Source: Stropharia rugosoannulata (taxonomy: Eukaryota > Basidiomycota > Agaricomycetes > Agaricales > Strophariaceae). From it: a stretch of DNA of 64,000 nt. The position numbers and the translations under genes were made by a program. Below are positions 33,105-42,723 of the stretch, piece by piece. Below the pieces are notes generated by a model. That model did no database searches. It was given only the letters and a program-made list of their open reading frames with translations, and was not told the origin of the DNA. Each line of letters starts with the position of its first letter. The stretch's first letter is position 1. Location: contig JANCIK010000002.1 in the NCBI GenBank assembly GCA_028532985.1, positions 1,860,001 through 1,924,000 of the forward strand. The letters are read 5' to 3'.

Positions 33105-36100
33105 ATGCCGCAATTGTCACCACATCCGCCAGACTTCGTACCTACAGGTCGGTACACTGCTGAGCGCATGGAAGGGATTGACAAGGCGCATGAAGGGGAT
33201 TTCCTGTGGTCCGAGGAGCGCAAGTTGGTACATCAAGTTTTCATGCAGCAGAACGAGGCGTTCGCGTGGGATGACACAGAGAAGGGTAGATTCCGTACGG
33301 ACTTCTTCCCTCCAGTAGACATTCCCACTGTAGAGCACACGCCTTGGGTATTGAAGAACATTCCGATACCACCTGGGATGTATGAGCGCGTATGTGAATT
33401 CATCGCCACCAAGATTCGCGCAGGCACGTATGAGCCATCAAGCTCATCGTACCGATCGCGCTGGTTTACAGTGACCAAGAAAGATGGGGTCTCGTTCAGA
33501 ATTGTGCACAGTCTCGAACCGTTAAATGCGGTAACCATTGCACATTCAGGACTACCTCCAGCAGCGGAGAGTCTAGCGGAACACTTTGCGGGGCGCGCAT
33601 GTGGCGGCATCCTGGATTTGTATGTTGGGTACGATGAGCGGCTGTTAGCTGAGTCCTCTAGAGACTTGACTACATTCCAGACGCCGTTCGGTGCGCTGCG
33701 CTTAGTAACCCTACCTATGGGATGGACGAACTCCGTGCCCATCTTTCATGAGGATGTCGCATATATACTACGCGATGAAATACCTGAAGTTACAGAGCCC
33801 TATATAGATGATGTACCTATTAGGGGACCTAAAACGCGCTACGAGTTAGAAGGAGGAGGATATGAGACGATACCAGAGAATAAGGGAATAAGGAGATTTG
33901 TATGGGAACACGTGTTGAATGTCAACAGAATCGTGCAGCGCATGAAGTACTCAGGAGGAACATTTAGTGGAAAGAAGTCCATACTGTGCGCGGCTGAGAT
34001 AGTAGTGGTGGGGCACTTGTGCACGTACGAAGGGCGCAAGCCAGCACCTGATAAAGTGCATGCGATTCTCAATTGGGGACCATGCAAGAATATCAGTGAT
34101 GTGCGCGCATTCATGGGTACAATGGGTCTGCTACGGATTTACATCTCGGATTACGCGAAGCGCGCAGAGCACATACAGCGGCTATTGCGTGGGAAAGAGC
34201 CCTTTGAGTGGGGGCCCGCCCAGCAAGCTAGCATGGACTCGTTGAAAGACGGTGCGCGCAACGCACATTGCGTGAAACCACTGGACTACACCCTACCAGG
34301 ACCGATTACTTTGGCTGTAGACACATCATGGCGAGCGGTAGGGTTCTATATTTATCAACAAGACCCACAAAATTCGAAGAAGAGGGTATATGCGCGCTTC
34401 GGATCAATACTGTTAACGGAACGCGAGCAGCGCTTCTCACAGCCCAAACGGGAGTTGTATGGACTCCTACGTGCGCTACAAGCCTGTTATTATTGGCTCA
34501 TCGGTGCGCGCAAGCTGGTGGTGGAAACGGATGCCAAATACTTGAAGGGCATGTTGGATAATCCGGGCATGGGCCCTAACGCGACTATTAATCGCTGGAT
34601 AGATAAAATACTTATGTATCACTTCCAGTTGAAACATGTTGCGGGCAAAACCTTTGGTGCGGATGGTTTATCGCGTAGGGAAGGGCAACCTGGAGATGAG
34701 GTGTACGTGCACTCCGAAGAAGATGATGATCAGGAGGTGGGACCGCTCGAATATGAGAAAGTCTATGAAGATGACCCAGATCCCCTGGACTTTGAAGAAT
34801 TCAAAGAACAGATCGATGATCGTGGTGGGTATCTATACACCGGACTCCTCAACGAGTTGTTTGAAGGTCCCACTGCGCGCAAGTTACCAGAAGCACGCTC
34901 TATAGGCTGTTTCCAGCAGGAGCTCGAGCGCGCACGGAAAGAGACGGAAGCGGAAAAGCGGGCCGTGCGGGACTTCATACAGAAAGAGAGTGTGCCGCTC
35001 GCGCAGCGCGAGTACTTAGAGAAATTCATACTAGCGCACGCAATACCCGACTCCAGAATAGAGGATCTGGAGGATGAAGAGTACGATGAGCGCAACAGGA
35101 CGTCTGCAGGAAAAGACATGGACGAGAAATTGCCGATGATACGCTACTGGTTGCAGAATCCAACCACTAGGCCTAAAGGCATGACAGAGCGAGAATATCA
35201 GAATTTTACGAGGAATGCTCGTAACTTCTTCTTAGACAAGGATGGGCGGATGTACCGGAGATCCATAGACGCGCATAAGTTGGTGATAGATCAGGCGCAG
35301 CGGACACGCATGCTGCGCTCAGCGCATGACAGCTTGGGGCACAGAGGAGCGTACGCTACGCGCAAATTGCTAGCTGAGCGTTTCTGGTGGCCTGAGTTGG
35401 AAAGGGATGTCTACTGGTATGTGAAAACATGTCATGTCTGTCAGTTAAGGCAGAAGACGATCATCCAGATCCCGCGCACCGAGACACACACGCCGTCTAT
35501 CTTCCAGCAACTACACGCGGACACTATGCACATGTCCCCGGCCTCCAATGGGTATAATTACATAGTGCACGGAAGATGTGCGCTGAGCTCATGGGCAGAA
35601 GGGCGGCCGTTAAAGAAAGAGAATGCCCGTGCAATAGCGCAGTGGATATTCGAGGACATTATCTGCCGTTGGGGCTGTCTACAAGAAATCATCACAGATA
35701 ACGGTGGACCGTTCCGCGCAGCGCTCAAGTATTTAGAGAAGAAGTATGGGATTACAGGGATTACTATCTCCGCGTACAACTCGCAAGCGAATGGAAAAAT
35801 AGAGCGTCCTCATTGGGACATAAGACAGATGTTGTGGAAAGCGTGTGGAGGGACAGAAGGCGCGCATAAGCGTTGGAGTAGATTCTTCTACCATGTGTTG
35901 TGGGCGGATCGTATCACTGTGCGACGAGGGTTCGGGTGTTCCCCATTCTTCATGGTAACGGGCGCGCACCCCATACTACCATTCGACATAGCAGAAGCGA
36001 CTTGGCTGGTGAAACTACCAGATCGCGTACTGACTACGGAGGAGTTAGTAGGGTATCGCGCGCGCGCACTAGCCAAACATCGCGACACAGTAGAGGAGAT

Positions 36101-36587
36101 GCGCGCACGAGTATCAAAGACGAAAAGAGATGCGATCAGGGCATTTGAAAAGAAGCACTCGGCTAAAATCCGTGACTATGTGTTTAAGCCAGGAGATGTA
36201 GTGCTAATGAGGAACTCGGGCATAGAATCCAGTCTGAACCGTAAGATGCTCGCACGATGGAACGGGCCTTACATCGTTATCGCACGAAAAGACGGTGGAG
36301 CATACTTAGTGGCAGAGATGGATGGCTCTGTGTTGAAGGATAAGGTGGCGGCGTTCCGCCTCATTCCTTACTTTGCACGGAGGCAGCTGCGCTTACCAGA
36401 CGGTTTGGATGATATAATTGATCAGACCAAGGAGAACCTAGCTAAAATGTTAGAGGCACCGGACTATGAGCCAGCTATTCCCAAAGATTATATCTTTGAT
36501 GAGCCCGGTGTACCCTCGGGTAGCGGTGCGCTTACAGTGGAAGAAGATGAAGAAGACGATGATGACTGGGGCGAAGAAGACACTTAG
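33105..36587 (+). CDS. Pol: reverse transcriptase, RNase H and integrase
   Basis: Intact 1,160-codon frame. RT: WFTVTKKDGVSFRIVHSL, GILDLYVGYDE, LTTFQTPFGALRLVTLPMGW and the active site YIDDVP. RNase H: VDTSWRAVGFY, the Glu in KRELYGL and VETDAKYLKGML. Integrase: HHCC finger (HDSLGHRG ... CHVCQLRQ), then D-D-E in LHADTMHM, EIITDNGGPF and NGKIERPHW. The C-terminus contains WNGPYIVIARKDGGAYLV, a GPY/F-like module, and an acidic end; no chromodomain is seen. The order RT-RH-IN makes it Ty3/Metaviridae-like. It opens with its own ATG 20 bases after the last stop of the linker segment. Confidence 0.95.
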   Translation: MPQLSPHPPDFVPTGRYTAERMEGIDKAHEGDFLWSEERKLVHQVFMQQNEAFAWDDTEKGRFRTDFFPPVDIPTVEHTPWVLKNIPIPPGMYERVCEFIATKIRAGTYEPSSSSYRSRWFTVTKKDGVSFRIVHSLEPLNAVTIAHSGLPPAAESLAEHFAGRACGGILDLYVGYDERLLAESSRDLTTFQTPFGALRLVTLPMGWTNSVPIFHEDVAYILRDEIPEVTEPYIDDVPIRGPKTRYELEGGGYETIPENKGIRRFVWEHVLNVNRIVQRMKYSGGTFSGKKSILCAAEIVVVGHLCTYEGRKPAPDKVHAILNWGPCKNISDVRAFMGTMGLLRIYISDYAKRAEHIQRLLRGKEPFEWGPAQQASMDSLKDGARNAHCVKPLDYTLPGPITLAVDTSWRAVGFYIYQQDPQNSKKRVYARFGSILLTEREQRFSQPKRELYGLLRALQACYYWLIGARKLVVETDAKYLKGMLDNPGMGPNATINRWIDKILMYHFQLKHVAGKTFGADGLSRREGQPGDEVYVHSEEDDDQEVGPLEYEKVYEDDPDPLDFEEFKEQIDDRGGYLYTGLLNELFEGPTARKLPEARSIGCFQQELERARKETEAEKRAVRDFIQKESVPLAQREYLEKFILAHAIPDSRIEDLEDEEYDERNRTSAGKDMDEKLPMIRYWLQNPTTRPKGMTEREYQNFTRNARNFFLDKDGRMYRRSIDAHKLVIDQAQRTRMLRSAHDSLGHRGAYATRKLLAERFWWPELERDVYWYVKTCHVCQLRQKTIIQIPRTETHTPSIFQQLHADTMHMSPASNGYNYIVHGRCALSSWAEGRPLKKENARAIAQWIFEDIICRWGCLQEIITDNGGPFRAALKYLEKKYGITGITISAYNSQANGKIERPHWDIRQMLWKACGGTEGAHKRWSRFFYHVLWADRITVRRGFGCSPFFMVTGAHPILPFDIAEATWLVKLPDRVLTTEELVGYRARALAKHRDTVEEMRARVSKTKRDAIRAFEKKHSAKIRDYVFKPGDVVLMRNSGIESSLNRKMLARWNGPYIVIARKDGGAYLVAEMDGSVLKDKVAAFRLIPYFARRQLRLPDGLDDIIDQTKENLAKMLEAPDYEPAIPKDYIFDEPGVPSGSGALTVEEDEEDDDDWGEEDT

Positions 36588-36712
36588 GGATGCGAGCATC
36601 ATAGGAAGAAAGCGACCACAATATAATATATTGGGTAAAGAAGATGGGAATACAAAGAGAGCTAGCTACAGACGCCCCTTTAAGGCGTGCAGCGCACATT
36701 GAGCCAGGCTAT

Positions 36713-38021
36713 CTACTGGGCTGGTTTGTCCTCGGTGGCAGTAACGCCAGTAACGTCGAGGCTGCGCTGCAAGATGACAAGCTGCTCGACGAGGAGCGCG
36801 CGGCGCTTGAGGATGAAGTCGACCTTGTGGAGATCACAAATGATCTCTGCTTGTAAATCACCAATGAGGCGGCGCATCACCAACTCGGAGGGGTTACCCG
36901 TATTAAGGGGCTCCTTAAGGAGGATAGCGGCGGCATCAAGACAAGCATTGACCTTGTCATTGTCCAAAACGAGAGAAGTGCCTGAGGGAGAAGGGTTAGA
37001 AAAGATTAGCAAGAGAGTGGTGCGGTGCACGCACCTTGCATAATAAAAGGAGAGTCGGGGAACGTAGGAACGCCCTCTGAGCTCAGCCTGGCTTTCTTAG
37101 GAGAGGCTTCACCTGCGGCGGCGTCACGGAATGAGCGACGAAGCTCGGTCTGATGATAAGTCATGCCTCGACCAAGGGGACGAGAGCGGTAACCAGGAGT
37201 GTCTCCGCGCTCGCGCTGGTATTTCTATAAGAATCTAAGTGCGCGCAGCGGAGACGGGTCAAACACACACCTGTTTAGGAGTATCAGGAGGCGCGGCGCG
37301 CTTCTTGTTAGGGCTCGGCTCGGGTGTATGCTGCCTGCTGGGAGGACCTCCCTCAGTCGCGGCTTCAACTTTATCATCAAGGGCCATCTTTTTGAGGAGC
37401 ATGTAAAGTTGCATGTTAGTGATGTCTGGTAAAGAAGCTAAGGTTAGCCACACCGTCAGAGTCAGGAGATGTAGTACCTCCAGGCGCGGAGGCGGTCTCA
37501 AGGTCCGCAGTTGCGGAACGCGTAAGAACGCGAACGTTGCGCTGCGCGCACCAAAAAGGAGCTTGAGTATAAAAAGGTTTAGGAGAGGAAGATAAGCGCA
37601 CAGGTCCAGTAGGGGTATGGGTGCGCTGACGAGAAGCGGCAGCCTTGGCCTTGAGGACTTGTTCATGCAAGTTGATAAATGCGTTGGCGGCAGGGGAAAA
37701 GGAGCGAATGTGGTGGTCAGCCTCGAGCGACGTATAGATGGCGCGAGTCTCATTAAGGATCTCGATAGCTTCATTGTTGTTTATAACGCGAGTGATACCG
37801 CCGTGTGTGTCGCGCCAGCGGTTCTGCAATTGTGCCAGACAAAGTCAGTAACATACAACAAGGGAACCACGCGATGCGCGCACCAAATCGACAGCAAGCA
37901 GCTCCAGGCTGCCGGTGTAATTCGCAGGAGTGGCAGAGGCCAACCCACGAATGTCCTGGATCAGTGAGAGTTGATGCTTGACATTGGTGAAGTTAAACAG
38001 AGGAGCATGAGTAGTAGCCAT
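36713..38021 (-). CDS. Antisense gene B3 in the retroelement (unknown, spliced)
   Basis: Not recognised. ATG 38021 is 60 bases after a TATATAA. Exons join in frame: MATTHAPLFNFTNVKHQLSL... to LLAVDL; intron 37824-37883 (donor GTGCGCGCATC); NRWRDTHGGITRVINNNEA... to SAPG; a 54-base intron; DITNMQLYMLLKKMAL... to APPDTPKQ; an intron ending ...TTATAG; KYQRERGDTPGYRSRPLGRG... to PFIMQ; intron 36982-37034 (donor GTGCGTGCAC); GTSLVLDNDKVNACLDAAA... to TAG 36713-36715. About 330 residues, helical and charged, with Lys/Arg patches that could be nuclear signals. Five exons that all stay in frame over 1.3 kb argue for a real gene. Confidence 0.7.
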
Positions 38022-38080
38022 AGTGGTGGTTGAGAAAGTAGGAATAAAATGCGATGCGCTCATACAGAAACGGCGAGCGC

Positions 38081-38087
38081 TTATATA
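38081..38087 (-). promoter_or_regulatory. TATA box of antisense gene B3
   Basis: TATATAA on the minus strand, 60 bases before ATG 38021. Spacing is normal for a TATA promoter and it is independent of the LTR. Confidence 0.6.
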
Positions 38088-38550
38088 GCATTCACTGGGA
38101 TGATCAGCGCTGTGCGCAGCTGGTGACCGACCGAACAGCAGGCCCAAGGAGTTAAGGAAGGAGGGACTTTACAAAGGTCCAGATGGGTCATAGCACAGGG
38201 CTACACCTGTCCGACGTTACATTCACGGAGATTGAGTGGGATGGAAGGGACCTGAATACAAGAGCCCATATAGCAACGAGAAGAAGGGGGGAAGATCGTG
38301 CGCGCATCGCAGCAAAAGAGTGCGCGCATCAGAGGAGATGCAGGTCTTTCCCCGTTTGGCAAAATGATGTCTGTTTTGGGATTGATGCCGAAAATGCATA
38401 ACAATGTTACCCGACAGTCTTATTTCAAATACAGGGTCATGACACATGTACCAAGGAATAGATGCTAGCTATGACTATAGATAGTTATCAATGGAAAGAC
38501 AGCAAAATGTCAGTTCGGGAATTAAACATCCTAAGAAGTGATTGTCAGGG

Positions 38551-39123
38551 TCAGCGCAGCGCACGAGGAGAAAGACCCACAGGAAAGAATTCCTCCTGGT
38601 AAAAGACCTGGGCGGCATAGTGGAGTTGTTGGAAGTGTTCAGAGTGAGGGAGGGTGCCGTAGCGCTCAGCATCAGTAGTACCACACAAGCGCAGGACGAG
38701 CTCGCTATAGTGAAGTTGAGTGCACAAGTGCGAGATGCGAGGCGAATGACTGGTAGCTTCGGTTAGCGCCAGTGCCCGCTACAAGGATGTCAGAACTGTG
38801 CACGAGAAGGCTGGAAAAAGGGGACATGCGCGCACCGCATGGTCTTGAACATGACGCATCATGTCTAGGCAGACGGTCATGGGGAGCAGCGGTTCAGTCG
38901 CGGCCTCAAGAATAAAATGAAGGGCGCCTATGTAGATGCGGCAGACGCGCTCATGGTCATCAAGCGGAATATCAGCTAGCGCCCGCTTGGGTAGAGCAGC
39001 TAAGCGCAAGAAGGAAGGATCGGACCTTGCGCGTTGAAGGAGATTACTTTCGGTATCGAAGGAGGGCATGACGATAAAAGACATGTTCATTTGAAGGATC
39101 ATATATAGCACTAAACGATCCAT
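38551..39123 (-). CDS. Antisense gene B2 in the retroelement (unknown, spliced)
   Basis: Not recognised. Exon 1 from one of several Mets (39123, 39102 or 39084) includes FIVMPSFDTESNLLQRARSD and LDDHERVCRIYIGALHFIL, ending QDHA. Intron 38779-38835 starts GTGCGCGCATG and joins RALALTEATSHSPRISHL, then YSELVLRLCGTTDAERYG, ending GLSPRALR and TGA at 38551-38553. About 175 residues, helical, no membrane span. It begins where gene B1 ends (39141), so B1 and B2 may share a transcript or be one gene with an unseen intron. Confidence 0.55.
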
Positions 39124-39140
39124 CAGAGCCGCGCACGGGC

Positions 39141-39621
39141 TCAATCGTAGCTAATATCATCTACTACAAGGGCAGCGTCGGGATCTGTGTCTAGAATGGC
39201 GGTCCCTGTTGGTTCCGAGGGTGGGAGATTGTGAAAAGGCATGCCAAGATGGCTGTACCGATCGAGAATGTGAAGAGCGGCGTTGCTGAGCATGCGCGCA
39301 TCGAAATGATCATCGCTGAATCTGCGCTGAGCGCGGCCTTCGTAAAACACGATCGTCATGACTAAAGACAGGAATTGGCGATTGAAATCGATAAAGCGCA
39401 AAGGCAGTGTAATGCGATCCTGGAGGAAAACGTCAGCAGAAGAAGCGCTTGCATGAACATAAGGACTTTACCAGTGCGCGCACGAGGGATTGAGCAGACT
39501 GTAGAGGAAAGTGAAAAGGGCCGTTGTCGCAGTCCCCTGCGAGCTCCGCATGAACGGCGAGTTGTCTCAGTAAAACAGTGAATTGGCGAGCAACAGCGGT
39601 GCGCTGATATCGGAGAGCCAT
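39141..39621 (-). CDS. Antisense gene B1 in the retroelement (unknown, spliced)
   Basis: Not recognised. ATG 39621 (MALRYQRTAVARQFTVLLRQ), exon 1 to 39472, intron 39420-39471 (GTAAAG...CCAG), exon 2 DRITLPLRFIDFNRQFLSL ... ending VVDDISYD and TGA 39141-39143. About 142 residues with amphipathic helices. A TATAAAT at 39660-39666 lies 39 bases upstream and overlaps the internal PPT-like module, so promoter and PPT copy share sequence. Confidence 0.62.
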
Positions 39622-39641
39622 AACAGAGAGTAAAGAAGCTC

Positions 39642-39678
39642 TCAACTGGGGACAGTTGAATTTATAGTGGGGGGGAGA
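39642..39678. repeat. Internal copy of the PPT with hairpin
   Basis: TCAACT-GGGGAC-AGTTGA hairpin (39642-39659), an AT spacer, then AGTGGGGGGGAGA at 39666-39678. The same arrangement precedes the 3' LTR (42687-42723) with a hairpin TTGACT-GAGGAC-AGTCAA. The last 13 bases are identical in both copies. Confidence 0.75.
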
Positions 39679-40015
39679 GATGGCCTAGCCAAGCAGAGAT
39701 AAACCTAGGTGCTTAAGGAGATACTGCAGAGAGATCAGGAACTCAGGACAGGAGCAGAAGGTGATGGGCACATACAAGCAAGGGCGGATCATTCATGTGC
39801 GCGCATCGCACTTGTACTCGCTCAGGGAATATTACAGAAAATAAAGCACTTAGGATCACACAGGAAGGAGGCAAAAGATAAATAATTCCAAAGCATATTT
39901 AGGCTAGACAATAGCTATTCTACATATGCTAGATAGAATAGTAAGGGAGAGCACAAGAAAAGGGAAAGATAAGAGGAGAAAACAAGCGCCAAAAATGCGC
40001 GCCCCGCAGCAAGAC

Positions 40016-42113
40016 TTAGGCCTCCATGTGAACGACATCTTCTTCCTCAGCGGAGGCCTCAGGGCTCGAGTCGTTAACAACAACGGGAGAGGACTTGTAG
40101 GAACGGATGGGAGCTTTGCCTTTTCCTTTGCCTTTACCCTTGCCTTTGGACGTCGACTTCGGGACTTTGGAAGCCTTAGAAGGCTGGGGGGCAGGGACAA
40201 AGGAAGAAGGATCTTGACGCGGATGGTCGGGACGGTAGAAAGAAGAGGACAGCGGCGCGGACTCGATAGGGTGATCGGGATCCAATGGTTGGCAGAGCGC
40301 ATCATAGGAAGCGCAGAGCTGTTCGAGGTCCATGGATCGAAGGGCGTCGAATGTCTCGCAGTCAGTGAAGCGAGAACCAATAATAACATTAGTTGGCAGA
40401 GTCACTGCCATAGCCTGCGCGAGCTGCACAAGCTGGATGAGTTCGGCGAAGTAGAGGCGCTGAAGGCCTCGACGGGACTCTTCCGCGGCGCGCGCCTGCT
40501 GACCATAGGCCTCGAGACGGGCAAAGGAAGCTTGAAGCTCTGAAAAGAAGAGAAAGTCAGTAAAGTAGAAAGAAAAGATAAAAGATGCGCGCACCACGGG
40601 GGGAGGTGCGATACCAGCCAGAAGTCCCTTCTAGTGCGCTGTCAAGCTCAGCGCCGGTCATGGTATGGAGACAGGGACCTTGGCCCCCTAGGCGGCAACT
40701 CGCGCATTTCCGACCAGGACCGCGAAGGATACAAAAGTGTTTGAGGGAAGGAGTGGAAGAGGATTCGCCCTGAGGGCGCCCGCAAAGCGAGCAAGTAAAC
40801 CCGGGCTAAAGAAAGAAGTAATTAAACAAAATTTCGAAAGAGGAGAAAATAAAATGAAAAGACGAACGATGATGGCTTCGCGCAGCGCCTCCTCAGGTGG
40901 GAGTTGGGCCATGCTTATGGCGTCGGGTAAAGGGGCGCCAGCCAGTGCCAGGGACGCATGGTAGACGCCAGGCAGGAGATTGTAAATGGGGTAGGTTGAG
41001 CGGTACTGGGATTTGGAAGCATCGACACCCTTCAGGCGTGGAAGCTCCTCGAGGCCGCTGGGAATGGCCTCTACGGGGATGACCTTGGTATGCGATGCGC
41101 GCACCTTAGGAACGGCCGGAGAGGCGCGTACGGTGGAAGGCCCCGCTACAGCCTCCTGGGTCGCTAAATAAAATAAAAATAATAAGGGCGTCAAACAAAT
41201 GGTATAAGCTGGTAAAAGCAGAATGCCTTACCAGTACTAGCGGCCTTGCGCGTGCGTTTAACAAGGGGGATCACCGGGACTGGCAAAGTCGAGATAGGGA
41301 CGAGCGCGGCGCGCTTGCGCTTGGAGGGCGCAGCAGGCGCGGAATCGTCAAGGCGAGGAGATACGGGGTCTGGGGATGGAGGAGGAGGAGTCGGTGAAGG
41401 CGAGGCGCGCTTGCGTTTTGCAGGCACGGCGGGAGTGGGCTCGGTGGGCGCAGGGTCTGGAGAAGGAGGGGGCGGAGTTGACGAAGGTGAGGCGCGCCTC
41501 TCTTCGACGGGAGGCGCAGGGATGGTCTCCATAACTGTCCCGCTTCCAGAGGGCTCGCCCATCGCTACGTCGGGCCCAGTCGACGCCAAGGGCACGCATT
41601 GAAGACGAGGCTCAGGCTCGTCTCCAGGAACCCAGAGCGGAAGGAAGGCGGTGGCGAAAGCCCCCTGGTACGAGAGAAGCTAGGGAACGAGAAGCGCGCA
41701 TCGAATGTAAGCAGGGTGAAGAAGAAAAATGAAGAAAGAAAAAGGGGGCACCGGTTCGTGAGTGGGCTCTGAGTACCACACTGCTCGCCTAGGGGGGTCC
41801 TGTGAGTCCCAACCGAAGGAGGCGTTGCTATCGTTCAGGCTCAGAATAGAAAGAATAAGGGCAAGTTCCCGAATGCCAGCATGATGGGAAAGGTCCTGAG
41901 GAAAAGCTAGGACATGCGCTGTGAGACCCGCGCCCAGGGCGTCCCGATAGCTGTTGGCCGGCAGGCAGCGTCAAGAGAGTCAAGGTCGCCTAAGTCTTCG
42001 AGCGCGGCGAAATTGGTAAGGGCTGGGCGCAGGCGGTGGAAACGGTCCACGCCATCGCATTCGCGATCCTCGGTGCGCTGCGCGATAAACGAAAAAGCCT
42101 TTCTGAAGCCCAT
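40016..42113 (-). CDS. Antisense gene A in the retroelement: Cys-rich, five exons, one frameshift
   Basis: Not recognised. ATG 42113 (MGFRKAFSFIAQRTEDREC) lies 100 bases after TATATAAC. Exon 1 needs one base added or two removed near 41958 to continue into LTAHVLAFPQDLSHHAG and SQDPPRRAVWYSEP. Exon 2 (LLSYQGAFATAF...) carries Pro/Ser-rich repeats with two PAKRKRASPS-like basic blocks (nuclear signals). Exon 3 has IYNLLPGVYHASLALAG. Exon 4 is Cys-rich: TCSLCGRPQG ... HFCIL ... KCASCRLGGQGPC, six Cys in CxxC-x17-C-x9-CxxC-x7-C-like spacing. Intron 40540-40594 starts GTGCGCGCATC. Exon 5 has a coiled helix (LQASFARLEAYGQQARAAEE) and a Lys-Gly-Lys repeat, ending DVVHMEA. A nuclear DNA- or RNA-binding role is inference. 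Confidence 0.68.
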
Positions 42114-42211
42114 GAACGTCTTGTGGTCCAGTTTTGGAGAAGTGTGGAAAAACAATAGGGATTTGGAGAAGGAAGCGAGAGAAAGAAAGGACGGGAAGGG
42201 CAGAGGAACTT

Positions 42212-42219
42212 GTTATATA
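42212..42219 (-). promoter_or_regulatory. TATA box of antisense gene A
   Basis: TATATAAC on the minus strand about 100 bases before ATG 42113, followed by a pyrimidine-rich leader typical of fungal transcription starts. Confidence 0.6.
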
Positions 42220-42686
42220 CCCAGGAGAGAATAGTGAAGGAAAATTCTGGAGCATGAGAGAAGCTGAACGGCGATGAGCGCATGTCGAATAAACTTACCA
42301 GCGACATACTAGAATAGCGTGTAGTAAAAAGGAAGAACTAGCAGGGCCCAGAAAAGGAAAGGGCAAGGCTTGATCAGGAAGGTGACTCGAGAAGGGATGT
42401 AGGCTGGCCCGAAATAGTAATAATGGGACCATTAGGAGTAAGAGATTAGAAAACAAGCAATAGGCGCGGTGCGCGCGGACGAAGGGTTGGTCTAAAACAA
42501 GTCTAGTTCGGTAGAGGCCCAGTAAGGAGTGTCCGAGGGGGGGAAATCAGGGCGCCGAATAGAGATAGGATGTAGGAAGAAGGGGGGGGCACTGGGTAAG
42601 CCACAGACGGCAGTAACTAAGCCAGGACACAGTAGGATGGGGAAAATAGTGGACTGCTACTATAGAAGCGATGCGCGCATCTGAAG

Positions 42687-42723
42687 TTGACTGAGGACAG
42701 TCAAGATTTTAGTGGGGGGGAGA
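42687..42723 (+). other. 3' polypurine tract with upstream hairpin
   Basis: AGTGGGGGGGAGA (42711-42723) abuts the TG of the 3' LTR, as required for plus-strand priming. It is preceded by the inverted repeat TTGACT/AGTCAA with loop GAGGAC. Confidence 0.85.

Noticed and set aside
38183..38766. Plus-strand frames in the retroelement spacer (38183-38401, 38542-38766, 39926-40543)
   Set aside because: They are shadows of the antisense exons; the minus-strand reading has TATA boxes and in-frame introns while these do not.
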